From contig JASWJB010000169.1 of NCBI GenBank assembly GCA_032433595.1, positions 1 to 64,000 of the forward strand: a stretch of DNA of 64,000 nt, given 5' to 3'. This document shows positions 1 through 10,472 of this stretch, piece by piece. A program made the translations under genes and the position numbers. The stretch's first letter is position 1; each line of letters opens with the position of its first letter. The stretch comes from Conoideocrella luteorostrata. Taxonomy: Eukaryota; Ascomycota; Sordariomycetes; Hypocreales; Clavicipitaceae. The notes under the pieces were generated by a model. It did not search any database, was not told the DNA's origin, and saw only the letters and a list, made by a program, of their open reading frames with translations.

Positions 1-1
1 A

Positions 2-21
2 CCCCCCCCCCCCCCCCCCCC
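2..21. repeat. Poly-C tract at the window edge
   Basis: Twenty consecutive C residues follow the first base. This is not the TTAGGG/CCCTAA telomere repeat. It may be a genuine homopolymer or an artefact at a contig end; the sequence alone cannot decide. Confidence 0.8.
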
Positions 22-1165
22 AAAGTTTATCTGGGATGGTTTTCCTTGCTTTGGAGGCGGAATTTTTGACACGAAGGGTTTTTCAAGTAAGCAGCGCGAG
101 CTGTCGAGAAAATACTGCAGAAAGCTAGTTATCCTTGGCACTTTATGGTTTGGTCTCGGATCTGGACCTTGATTCAGAATTGCAGTTTGAATAGCATCAT
201 CGTCGTGTACTGACACTGGCGCTTCATTTGAGTTATCTAAGGCGATTATGATTAGCATCATACCTGCTACTTGCGTAAACAAGAGGTGCGTGGTGGGATC
301 AAAAGACTGAAGTCAAGGGTTATCCAACCGTAAGTAGATGGCCACTCGAGTGGCCAGTCCAGCCATGGCTTTTCGAAGCGACGGTCATTGTCAAATGTCT
401 AGGAGTGCTAGGGAGAGTTTTCTTCGTCCCGATGGGCGTTGGGGTTTGTGCTATCCTTGGAAGATTTCGGAGGCCACCAAGCCTTCCATGGTTGAATACG
501 AGGACGATGAGATGTTTCCGGCACCCGCGCATCATTCTGATCGGTTGCTTGGAGAAATCTTTGGTTAGTCATTTTACGCAGGTGTTCCGCTATAGGCTGA
601 ACGTGTGATGAACAAACAGAAAGATCTGGATAGCGATAGGGATTGCTGCGAGAAAGTCTTATGAAAGGCTACAGAGTGCGGAGGGGGGAGTTTGTACGCG
701 AAAAACTAAAATCGCACCCATGAAAAACTGATACATCGATAGTTAGGTGAATACATAACAAGTTCGTCACCCTACATGGGCGCCTAATCTGGGGGGCCTG
801 ACCTGATAAGCGACCCGGATCGCTCAACTTCTAGTCTTCCTACCAGCAATATCGGGCCGACCGCCGCCAAAGAGTAATCAGGTATATCTACGAAACTTTT
901 CGCTCGGTTTACTCGTCCTTAATTACCTCATTGCACCCCCACCTTGAGGCTATTCTTGATCGCCACTATGAGGATAATGTACACTCCATTGGCTGGCGCG
1001 TGGGTTGAGCACTGCTTACTCCGTACATCCAAATACTACAGGCTACCGCGCGTTAGGGTGATTTCGATGTGTATCGAAAGTACAAATGATACTTAAGACG
1101 TTTCAATGCCGCATCAAAACACTCATGTCGACACAAGCAGCCCTCACAACATCATTGCCCTTGAG
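22..1165. other. Gene-free stretch
   Basis: No reading frame here resembles a known protein, and the short open frames overlap each other on both strands. One copy of the intergenic motif TACTCCGTAC lies at 1017-1026. I see no RNA gene. Confidence 0.5.
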
Positions 1166-2257
1166 ATGTCACGAAGAACCGCTTTAATAACTGGTAGGAT
1201 GCTAATTTCCCACTATTCCAAATCCTGGATGACTACTGTATTTACCATGTCTTTTTATTCCACTTTCTAGGAATTGGTGGCCAAGATGGATACTACCTGG
1301 CTTCTCACCTTCTAAGCATAGGCTGCTCTGTCCACGGTCTGGTCCGAGGCCTCGTAGACAGGCGAATAACGCTGACAGCACTCCGGAAAGCACACGAGGA
1401 CCGCTTCATGCTTCACTCTGGTGATGTTTTAGATGTTTCGAATCTGATAGAGCTTCTGGGTAGGATCAAGATTGACGAAATATACCACCTTGCCGCACAG
1501 TCGCAGGTAGCTCTTTCGTTTCAGCAGCCAGTCTACACGTACGACGTCAACGCTCTTGGCACGATTCGCCTGCTGGAGGCCCTTACTGCACTGAAGCTGA
1601 ACAAACACATTCGCTTCTACAACGTATGTGTCAGCCATAACGCCACGGCAAGGCCTGACCGGTTATTTTGAGAAGTCTGTTCTGAATAAAATCCCCCGCT
1701 AGGCTTATAGCTCCAAGGTATTTAGTCAGGTGGTGGAGACGCCCCAGACGGAAAAAACCCTGTTTCAACCAGTGTTACTGTATGGGGCATCCAAGGTGCT
1801 TGCCTACTAGGCCATTAAAATCCAACGCGACCAGCACTATATGTACGCGGTTAATGGCATTTCGTTTAATCATGAATCTGCTTTACGTGGTACGTCAAAT
1901 ATCTCTGAAAAAAAAGGAGGATAACCATCCGATTCTTAGGGCTCGTTTATCCATAATCTTCGCTAGTCTAATGATGGATATTTACAACAAAAATCCAATA
2001 TCGAGCAGACGAGGCTTTCGTCGCGCGAAAGATCACACTGAGCGTTGCCCGCATCGCATATGGCGTAGCCGATGACATAAAGCTTGGTCGTCTTGATTCG
2101 ATGAGGGACTGGACACACGCGAAGGATATAATTCGTGGAATTCATCTCATGTTGAGGCAAGACTCCCCAAAGGATCTTATCCTTGCAAGTGGTCAGTCTT
2201 AATTAGTAAGAAAGTTTGTCGAAGCGGCCTTTGATGTGATTGATGTAAAGATCAAGT
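1166..2257 (+). pseudogene. GDP-mannose 4,6-dehydratase pseudogene
   Basis: The frame starts MSRRTALITG at 1166, crosses a plausible intron (1194-1270) and continues GIGGQDGYYLASHLL, the Rossmann nucleotide-binding start of GDP-mannose 4,6-dehydratases. Family blocks follow in order: IDEIYHLAAQSQV, a second intron from about 1624 to 1701, VVETPQTEKT, YGASK (the SDR YxxxK pair), NGISFNHES and, near 2010-2170, VARKITLSVARI and RDWTHAKDIIRGI. The enzyme converts GDP-mannose to GDP-4-keto-6-deoxymannose, the first step to GDP-fucose. It is broken: the codon after LAY, where the family usually has Trp, is TAG at about 1810; the segment near 1888-2010 is disrupted; and homology ends near 2257, before the C-terminal part of the family. 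The decay pattern and retained intron boundaries suggest a once functional, possibly acquired, gene. Confidence 0.8.
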
Positions 2258-2303
2258 AAGTTTCTTCCTTCGCTTTGTTGCCCCTGCATGTTCTCTACCC
2301 TAG

Positions 2304-3624
2304 TTAAAGGTTTGTTGGCACCGCACTGCAGGCGCTACCAGAGCTGCCTACGCCGTCAGGGACAAAGCCTGGCTTTCCGCCGAGGGATCCAAAGATGTCG
2401 CCGACGTAGTTATCTGGTTTGATGCCTTGCTCAAACTTGTAATGCCAGTCCGTAAGAATGGTCTCAATGATCTTGACACCAGTGCTGTGCAGATTCCGCA
2501 CCGCAGGCCCCAAGCCTCCGCTGTCCATCGCCCAGGGGAGTTGGGGGTGCACATCAGTGGTCGGCTCTCGGTCAAAGTTGGATGCAGCCCGCATGAGCAG
2601 GATTCGTGAGAAGTCCACTTTCTTCTGAAGCGCTGCTCTGAGCAGCGCGGATAGAATTGCCGCATCTTCCTGGGCGGTCATGGCGTATCTGCCCTCGCCC
2701 GCCGTGTATACCTTGGCGACGTTGTCCATAGACTCAGAGAGGTGAAAGCCGTGCCAGAAGGTGTTGGACGAGAGCACATCGCCTTCTATAATAGCTGGAG
2801 GGAGAGTGGCAGCCTGGTAAATGTCATCCGGGGAGCCTGTATATTTAGCCCGGGTGGCTGCGGCTCGCTCTGAGTCTTCTAGGATCACCTGCCGGGCAAG
2901 TTTCATGGAGATATTGCGAAGGTTGACGTTGAGCTCGAAGACCTCGGAGCCGTGGACGCCAAGTGGAAACGAGTCGGGCGTTGTTGCACCCATGGGAACA
3001 TAGCCGGCATTCCACGACGAGGGAATTTCCCGTGCATCCCACTCCATTTGAGTGTCAACTTGAACAGCAAAGCGTACAAACGCCACCCCTCCAAGTGTGG
3101 TCACTCTGGGATTTCCACCTGCGATCCCACTGAGGATAAAGTAAGTCTTTGTGAAGTCGAATAACTCCGAGGAGACGAGAGTATTGACTGACAAGGCGGC
3201 GTTGATGACTATAATGCGTCTCCTATCAGCGAAGGACGAGGATTTCATGTCATGCACAGTCCTGAATAAAGCACTGCTGGGGGCGAAGAACAGGAAAGAA
3301 AACTCACGAGCTGTGCCCACAATGAGCAGGCAAACAGACCCGTCTGCCGTGGAATGAACGTCGCCAAAGCCCCGAGAAAGACCCAGCAAAGGTATCTTGC
3401 GAGTAAATTTGACTGCACTCTCATCAGAGAGCCAGTTGTCGGCCTCTTCCTGGCACTAGATGGGCGATAGACATTAGTGAAGTCTCTTTTGGCTTTTCTG
3501 AGAAGAATGAATTAGTATTCAGTTCAAGACTTGCCATTGCGAAAATCAAAACCTTAGGAGCATTCACAGAGCTTGCCGAACCGCCGACCTTTTTAAATTG
3601 GCCGATGAGGTAGTTCAACGCCAT
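2304..3624 (-). CDS. Purine nucleoside permease (NUP family) protein
   Basis: The best model joins 3624-3535, 3449-3308 and 3208-2304 to give 378 residues. Family features of the NUP/purine nucleoside permease group appear in order: APKVLIFAM, EEADNWLS, HSTADGSVC, INAALSVNTLVSSELFDFTKTYF, SGIAGGNPRVTTLGGVAFVR, the DAREIPSSW region, TAQEDAAILSALLRAAL, DFSRILLMRAASNFDR and, near the C-terminus, NYVGDIFGSLGGKPGF. Members of this family have been linked to uptake of purine nucleosides and some related permeases; the fold resembles nucleoside phosphorylases, so binding or hydrolysis is an alternative. The second intron (3209-3307) is a normal GT-AG intron. The first (3450-3534) fits the family only if it is a GC-AG intron starting GCAAGT. 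The start at 3624 is the first Met in the open frame; no clear signal peptide is seen, so an additional upstream exon is possible. Confidence 0.75.
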
Positions 3625-5020
3625 TGTTTGAGTCCACAGATGGTGTGGTTAATTGGTTGGAATGAACACTTTGCCTGAATCATGCCACGAGGCAGAGACG
3701 CTACTACAATGGGTGCTGCAAGGAAGAAACGGGGTCGGAAAGTAAACGGCGATAATTTGGAAAATATGGCCAATTTTAAAAGCGATAAAGGAAAGAAGAA
3801 ATGGAAGGTAGGAGGGTTGGAGGGAGGTAACCCGTGGAAATTCCACCTCTAGTTGTAGCTTTAAGGCGGGAAGATGGGGGTGGGCGGTGTCAGGCGTGTG
3901 GGAAGGAACATGTGCAATGATTGTCCTTATGCTGAGGCTCATTAAGGTGCCCTACGGAGTAATCCTGGTTGTTATCGATGGGGCCTAAATAAACGTGACA
4001 GGCAGTGCAGTGCCCTTCAATAGGGTTCCTTCGGAACATAGGTGCGTGCTGTGCCAACCACCTCCCCCCAAACTTTTTTTTTTTCGTGACATCTACTGTT
4101 TTTTTACCGTTCTGATTCACGACGACTGCTCTGACGCAGCCCTCGCCGCGGCATATCTACAAACAAATCGCATATCCCATTTCTCGGGCGAATCCATCCC
4201 TTTCCCACTATCCTCACTGTCCACGTTCACATAATCATCCTCTACGTGTATCCATGTATTAAAAGCTTGGAGGCCCCTGGACTAGCTTTGGCCGCATTGC
4301 GATCCATTCATCACCACCGCCTTTGTCCTCACCACGCGGCTCTGTGTCAGTCAAGCTCCGCACAGTGGCGTCTCAGCGCAAAAGATTACCACATCCCACA
4401 TTCTCTAGCCGTCCACTTCAACAAAGGATACCATAAAATTAGTAAGTAGCCTGGCTTTGACGAGTGGGTGATTGGTGTAACGGGAGTATGACAGATTTGC
4501 AAGCGAACCATTGCCTTCAAGGAGGCCTGCCTCAACCACGAGGGCAAGTCGCTCACACCCTCGCAGCCAGCGGTGACATCAATAAAAACCCAGAGCACAC
4601 AAATGTGTGCCATGCCCACATCTGTTCACTTGACTTCATGGGTGGCGTGGAGGGCGTGGATGATGCGCCAGTATGAGGTCGTCCTTAATCGCTGCAACAG
4701 CGGTTGGCAGGCAGCAATTGTCTCGGACTACTGGGCACCTCTCACTGGTTTCTTTCAGTATGGGGCGTGCCGAGGCAGTAGGGCGGTGTGCGTCGCTATA
4801 GTACGGAGCAGACAACAGCTTTTTACGGGGTATGTACTCCGCACTGGACCGACATGAAAAAACAGCGGCATACTAATCAAAATGATTGTCACCCACCCCC
4901 TTTCTCCTTGTGCAATGTGGTCACGGAAGCTTTGACACACTATACAATGGTGGCGTCCGTACGTCATCGTGGAACCAAGGTTGTGGTTCGAGTCTGCACT
5001 CCACCCCAGCGAACGACTAG
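3625..5020. other. Gene-free stretch
   Basis: This probably includes the promoter of the NUP-family gene. Small overlapping open frames occur on both strands but none has recognisable motifs, plausible intron structure or codon regularity. A T-rich tract lies at about 4074-4085 and a TACGGAGTA motif at about 3953. Confidence 0.5.
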
Positions 5021-5233
5021 TGTAGGTTGCACAGGGGTTCATGCAACAGTACCGATACCGTTACGGTCAAAATGCGATGCAATATATTTAATAATCTCTG
5101 TCTATCCAAGAAGGGGAAAACGAAAACAAGTCAAGGTGGGAGGCTCGATATCGCCGTATAAATATCGTGGCCGAAAGGTGACCACGTGACCCGCTCCGTG
5201 CCTCCTATTGTGCTTGACGAAGGGATTCCAACG
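5021..5233 (-). mobile_element. Solo LTR, family B (TGTTGGAATCC-type)
   Basis: This segment shares its whole length with the LTR at 23511-24015, including the blocks AGGTTGCACA, AGGCTCGATATCGCCGTATA and GGCCGAAAGGTGACCACGTG. Read on the minus strand it begins CGTTGGAATCC (one base off TGTTGG) and ends in TACA. The flanks ACTAG and GTTTT do not match, so no target-site duplication remains. No coding region of the parent element adjoins it. Confidence 0.65.
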
Positions 5234-6007
5234 GTTTTTGACCAACTGGATTTGTTGATAAAGCTTGCCTAATTTCGTTCTTGTTTTCTAAATTGTATTG
5301 CTATTGCTCGACATTACTATTTCAGGATCACGCTCTTTTGAACGATAATTAATTGGCGGAGAGGTAAACGCAGGTTGGCTGTTCTCGGGCCTGCCTGCTC
5401 AGGACGTGATCCTCCCTGGGGCGAGCCGAGGGAATCCGTACAAGAATATTTCCTCAGCCAATCAGGCGGAACTAAGCTTCATGGAACCCGTTTCTTCCAA
5501 AAAACCGACTAGTACGATTACCGTAAGGGTTATTGGGAAAGCGGCAGTATCCGCCAGGTGGAGATATGGTTTGGGCTGGTTTTGGGCTAGTTTCACCCAC
5601 TGGATCAGCGTGGGGGTTTTCAAAATGGAAAGTTGTACTAGGTCCCCGTAAGCGTACGGCATTAAAGCGGGCAAAGGCGGGGGGCTACACGGGGTGGATA
5701 AGAGAGGATTGCCATAGATAGAAGACGGAGACAATCGATGATTTTGATCAAATGGGATGCTTGAGCTCATGATGGTTGCTGTCGAAGATGCAATCGTCGT
5801 CCCGAAGTTCACAATATTTGCGCATCGAAGGATTGTTGGATTCAATAGGAAGGAGTCAAATTCATGCATATTGATTACGTCTGTTGTTGACGATGATGTT
5901 GCCAGACGCAGAATTTCTCCTCCGGCAGACTTGTCCAAGTCCCCGTATGTATATTCCTGTTAACTGAAACAAGCTTGTCGCGGCACCTGTCTTTTCCAAC
6001 AAGGATG

Positions 6008-6100
6008 ATTTGTCACAAATAAGCAGCTATAACCAATTTTAGGAGAGAGAAATTGCCTGCATTCGACTTAGTTTGACGAGGAATAAGACCTCTTCTTATA
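6008..6100 (+). repeat. Dispersed repeat, family C, copy 1
   Basis: The block starting TGTCACAAATAAGCAGCTAT and ending GAGGAATAAGACCTCTTCTT is matched, in inverted orientation and with substitutions, at about 23250-23345. The TGT start and the spacing suggest an LTR or a short non-autonomous element, but no boundary duplications could be defined. Confidence 0.45.
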
Positions 6101-6446
6101 CTTCAATTCCATCATCAATGTCATCATAGATGATCCTCTAAGACCGGCAGGAGTGTTGTCTCAAGACCTCTCTGATCCCTGAGACATTATTCATCTAAAT
6201 TAACAGAATGACTTTGTTTCCATTCTATGACAACCATTGCCGACTTCCCGCCGCAGCACAATAGGAACGAGCTCAGCAAAGCATCCCAGCTTACAGACCA
6301 TCTAACAAGCCCGGATGGTCGTAGTCTCCAAGTCCGTAATAAACTCATATAATATCTATAAACTTCAAAGAAAAGAGAGTTTCTTTTGCAAGCCGGGAGG
6401 CTGGCAGGGTTATCTAAGAGAGAAGAAGAGGAGGAGGAATGCCCCG

Positions 6447-6531
6447 GAGCGGGCCGTATAAGTTAGGCGCGCTAGGGTGGCCACGTGACCTTGTCTGCAA
6501 CTGCTCGTGCGCTTGACGAGGGATTCCAACA
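6447..6531 (-). mobile_element. LTR end related to family B
   Basis: On the minus strand this begins TGTTGGAATCCCTCGTCAAG and then contains the GGTCACGTGGCCACC and TATACGGCC blocks seen in the two family B LTRs. Similarity fades after about 85 bp, so this is either a truncated copy or a related LTR family sharing its 5' end. The other end could not be placed. Confidence 0.5.
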
Positions 6532-6960
6532 GATACTCGTCATGTATTCTCTTCATTGTGGCCGTCTGCTAGGTTCTCCGAATTTGGTCTAGCCTGGGCT
6601 CATGTTGGTTGAGTAAAACGAAGTTATGGAGTCGTATCGGCGGGGATACCAACGGTTGGATGAGTTGGAGGTCCCGCATTATCCACCTCACGACACGGCA
6701 TCTACCAACTATCATTGGTTCTTCTTGGTAGCCTTCCCAACATGCGCAGTAGCAAGCCGTGGATGTGTTTGTTGCTGCGGCAAGATACATTGACGTAACC
6801 GGAATCATGTGATGGGGTGATCTCTGTGGGAGAACCCACAGAAAAAACATCCATCGGTGGCTCCCCCCGTGCGTCTCCCGAGCGCATCGTTGCGAGGCGA
6901 CTGTTCCCCCTCCCAAACTGATGAAGATTCCTTTGAAACCTTTTTAGGCATATTGCCGCC

Positions 6961-7801
6961 ATGACTTATGCTCTGTTACTACTAGCATGGTTACCATGGG
7001 CGATCCATGTGGAGGCCCGCTCGAATGGTAGCTTCGTTCAACCACCGCCGTACACGCGAGAATCTTACCAGGACAATCCACGATATGAGTTGGGACGAAG
7101 CGTGAACGTGGAATGGAGTATGTACCCCCTTGGCATGTTCGACCTCTTGCTGTTTCTGAAATTTCCGTCCATCGACGGAAACTCAACTATTAGAGGTATG
7201 GCACCACAGGATCACTCAGAGTTGCCGAGACCCCCGCGCTGTTCATGGATTGCGTCTGTTAACCGAAATGAAACGAACTCCAGCTGGATTTACCGACACG
7301 ATCAACAGCACAAAATGGGAGGTGAACCTAGACCGCTGGAAATCTAACCTGCAACCCGGGACGGACGTAGTCTGTTATTTAGAGGTGTTCTCGAGGACGG
7401 ATTACTGGACCTTTAATTCAACCTACTTCAATGTATCGATTCCTCAAAACACCTCCAAGGCGCCCGAGCCAACACCTTCTGTTTCCAGCCCTGGCGCGCA
7501 AGGCACACAAACCAACTCGCCAGATGCTGGCACGAGCGCACAAAGTCCACAAGTCAGCGAGCGGCTTTCCACGGGAGCTGTTGCAGGCATCGCTGTTGGT
7601 GCGGGAATAGGTGGTTTGATGTTTCTTTCCGGTCTGGCATTCTTTGTTTGGAAATATTGTCGAAAGAGGCAATCGTTCAATACGCCCAATACCACACCTC
7701 GGGAACCCATGATGACTGGAAATAATGAGGCTAGTTCATGGCAGAAGAATGAGCCCGGCCTTTCTGAATTAGAGGCTAGACAGCTTCATGAGTTGCCGTA
7801 G
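6961..7801 (+). CDS. Single-pass (type I) membrane protein, function unknown
   Basis: Two exons (6961-7195 and 7284-7801) joined by an 88-bp GTATGG...CAG intron give 250 residues. The N-terminus (MTYALLLLAWLPWAIHVEA) is a likely signal peptide. The exported part, residues about 20-135, carries several N-glycosylation sequons (NGS, NST, NTS) and is followed by a Ser/Thr/Pro/Gly-rich stalk. A transmembrane helix with GxxxG-like spacing (AGIAVGAGIGGLMFLSGLAF) spans about residues 177-201, then a basic stop-transfer KYCRKR and a polar tail of about 45 residues. This layout resembles fungal surface sensors or Mid2-like proteins, but I recognise no enzymatic motif, so the sensor role is only a guess. 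The two exons are in different frames and the splice restores a continuous protein, which supports the model. Confidence 0.75.
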
Positions 7802-9059
7802 CATGGCAATTTTTGTTGGCTGCGGTGCAATATCCACTGTGATGAAATAGTTTGTACTTCCAATAGATTCAGCCATATCAAGCGGGAAAACTAAACGGTT
7901 TCACTTCCTTTCTTGAACGAATTCCTGAGCCGTGGCCGCTATAACCTGCTTAGCTCCTGAGCCTCAGAGGGCAATTCTGAGCCGCCTTAAGCGACCCATG
8001 CATGAGCTATCCCGAGTTATGCAAGTTTATGTAGGTTTAATTAGAACAACTACTTCTATCCATGACTCGATTGTATTACGCGGCCTTCGCCTTGCCTTCG
8101 CCTTGCCGCTAAGTTCAGATAAGGGAATAGCTCACTTCTACTGAAAGAAGCTGTCCTTATCGGCTTTGCTGCTAAATACTCTGCGGGCGGAAAGGAGCCT
8201 CTGGTGTAGTCAGAATTGATTCATGTGAGGGTCTAGGCTTGACTGGCTTGATCAGATCAAATGGTCTGGCAATAAGTAAGAGTCCCATCCCGCACGTAAA
8301 TAAAACAATTATCGAATTCAATTGCTTTCCCCAAGTTACGAAGTGTGTCTCCAGCGGAGCTGCGCTCCGCTACCTTCCAGGATTAAATTGCTTTATTGAA
8401 GTGTGAAGTAACACGTCACACAGTGAATGACCGGACGAACCATTTGAACTTGCCACAAGCAAGGTCCCTACGGATTACGGAAGGCCCCTACGAGATACGG
8501 AAAGTCTCTGCGAGAACCTGCCACGAACTGTACGGAGCGTTGCTGGTTGTGTGTCAGACACCAGTATACTTGAGTGTTGGGGGTGTTTTGTGGGTCGACA
8601 GAGTAGTTCTATAAATACAATGCAGAAAGGCGCCTATAAGTCTTAGCGCAATGCCAAAGAGTAAGTATATACTATTCCTAATATAGTCTAATTAACTAGT
8701 ACCTGGCCTTGTACTCCTAGCTAACACTACCCTTAGGCCTACTACGTTCTAGAGCTTATTAAACTAAAAAGAAAGCAGGAAAAGGGAGAGAACCCGTAGC
8801 AAATTAAAGTCCAGAATATGCGAGTTTACTTTCAGGATATACCAGAGCAGAATAACTAGCAGGGATGTCAGTGTTTATCGTTATATAATTATGCTCAGAA
8901 CGAAACAGTCTTGTGTTATGCACTTTTCGGCACATGTGAAATTCTAACGATTTTAAACTATGGAAACTATGGTGACTATCCGTGTTTGCGGAATTTACCG
9001 TTGTAGTCTTTATTTGAAGGTAATGGTAAGACCAGACCGTGAATACGGCAGAATAATGT
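7802..9059. other. Non-coding stretch with repeat debris
   Basis: No coding gene is supported. The region contains one copy of dispersed repeat D (about 8047-8140) and an imperfect internal repeat of TACGGA-type units near 8465-8535. An ATG-led stub starting MPKSK at about 8650 is closed within a few codons and is probably transposon debris. Confidence 0.45.
8047..8140 (+). repeat. Dispersed repeat, family D, copy 1
   Basis: The blocks TTCTATCCATGA, TTACGCGG, CTTCGCCTTGCC and GATAAGGGAATAGCTCAC recur in the same order but opposite orientation at about 25815-25940. This copy has an internal duplication of CTTCGCCTTGC. It is probably a remnant of a mobile element whose ends could not be defined. 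Confidence 0.5.
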
Positions 9060-10472
9060 TCACCTCCCTTCAAGAGTTGTGGGTAGCTCGGGAAGTTCGC
9101 GCCAGCGATCAAACGCCCTGAAATGTCGGATAGACTCCGAAATGCTTGACTGCCCTCTTTCGGCTGGAAGTAAAATTGCGGCTGCAAGATGCTCCAAGAG
9201 TTTCTGGCGGATGCGAATGCGTCGATTCTCTGTCCGTTCTTGACAAGTGAGCCAACTGTCGATGCGCAAATCTACTCTGGCCAGCACCTCCTCGTGTCTG
9301 AGCAAGGCTTCATAACCATATTTGACCTTTTTACGTAGACGAAGCTTTCTAAGGATTTGTGAGTGGAGTTGAAGACGTCGGAAGCGCAACGACATGAGCT
9401 TCTCGCGTTGAAGTTCGGCATTGCCATCAAGTTCCCGCAGCTCTTTCGACAATGCTCTAACGTCACTGACCGGAAGAACTTCAAACGTTTCGGCTTGTCC
9501 CAGTGCTTGTTTCCGCAAAAAGTTTACATCGTTGTCGGGGAATCTGCGAGCTGCTTTTGAAGGCGTCCAACCCTTGGGCAATATCCCGTACTCTCTGCTG
9601 CGACAGTCGCTGGTTGGATTTGCCGCAGTCTCAGCAGGTGCTCCATCATGACAATGATCGCGATCAACGACTTGCTCTCGTGGCTCTCTTGGATCCCTCG
9701 AAAGTGTCAAAGTTTCTAATACCGGACCTTCATGTATCTGGACCTCGCGCTGCTGTGGATCGAGTGGTTTGTGTGGTGTATCCCGCGATGAAGCGTCATA
9801 GTTTGAACCAGAGAGTCTCTCTAGACGAGTTGTCCATGGTCCAGTCGACGAAAAATTTGTCGTTTCGGTTTGCATGGGAAAAGGGCGCACCCCGCAAGGT
9901 TGTAGAGAAGGCGAAGAAAAAGTGTCACCAGTACATCTTGTGCATTCTTCATCAAGATTTGTGCACCTGCCATCGTCGAGAGTCGATGCCTGCACTCCGT
10001 TATTTGCATCACCACCATCCACGGCAAAACGGACGCATCTTGGCGAAGACTGCAACTCTGCTTCGGATGAGAAAGTTGACCCAATTTTCTGGTGATCTGT
10101 GACATTTCCTGTAACTGGCATTGTATTTTCAAAATGTGCACCAGCGTTATTCCGAGTAGGTTCAAAGAGCAGATCCGATTCCGAAAATTTCGTGGAGTCT
10201 CGTCTGTCTTTAGACACTACGGTATGGTTTCTTTCTTGATGCCAGGATGAGTCATTACCCAGATTGGAAAACTGTCTGTTTTGCGGAAACAAACAGTATT
10301 TGTGTCGTCTCGCCAATTCCATCGTCAAGGGAGCCTGCGTCTCAATTGTAGAAGTAAGCGCTACTGTTGAAGCAGTCAAAGGCCCCCCCAACGATATTTC
10401 CAGCGACGGACCGGACTTTGGGACGGCGACGCAGTCTGCAATATGAGCCATTGAGAGATCTCGGTTTGGCAC
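9060..10472 (-). CDS. Uds1-like (up-regulated during septation) coiled-coil protein
   Basis: A single exon encodes 470 residues. The first 300 are polar and low in hydrophobic residues, with a short KYCLFPQNR block near residue 58 that resembles the LFP motif of fungal septation-associated proteins. The C-terminal 160 residues are helical and charged: residues about 310-370 (FLRKQALGQAETFEVLPVSD, then ALSKELRELDGNAELQREKL) resemble the Uds1 domain, followed by basic and charged helices ending in IRIRQKLLEHLAAAI. From memory of the family, such proteins are regulated with septum formation in fission yeast; their molecular role is unclear. The family match is by eye and moderate. No intron is needed; an in-frame start further upstream is not obvious. 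Confidence 0.6.
   Translation of the reverse strand: MPNRDLSMAHIADCVAVPKSGPSLEISLGGPLTASTVALTSTIETQAPLTMELARRHKYCLFPQNRQFSNLGNDSSWHQERNHTVVSKDRRDSTKFSESDLLFEPTRNNAGAHFENTMPVTGNVTDHQKIGSTFSSEAELQSSPRCVRFAVDGGDANNGVQASTLDDGRCTNLDEECTRCTGDTFSSPSLQPCGVRPFPMQTETTNFSSTGPWTTRLERLSGSNYDASSRDTPHKPLDPQQREVQIHEGPVLETLTLSRDPREPREQVVDRDHCHDGAPAETAANPTSDCRSREYGILPKGWTPSKAARRFPDNDVNFLRKQALGQAETFEVLPVSDVRALSKELRELDGNAELQREKLMSLRFRRLQLHSQILRKLRLRKKVKYGYEALLRHEEVLARVDLRIDSWLTCQERTENRRIRIRQKLLEHLAAAILLPAERGQSSISESIRHFRAFDRWRELPELPTTLEGR

Noticed and set aside
2..21. Poly-C as a telomere
   Set aside because: The unit is not CCCTAA/TTAGGG and the run is a pure homopolymer.
4949..5007. A tRNA-like segment with GGTTCGAGTC and a GGTGG...CCACC pairing
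   Set aside because: Only about 57 bases long, no D-arm and no anticodon arm; coincidence.
5462..5938. 158-codon minus-strand frame, considered as a retroelement gag remnant
   Set aside because: No zinc knuckle, no gag motif and no adjoining pol sequence; the nearby LTR pieces do not match each other as a pair.
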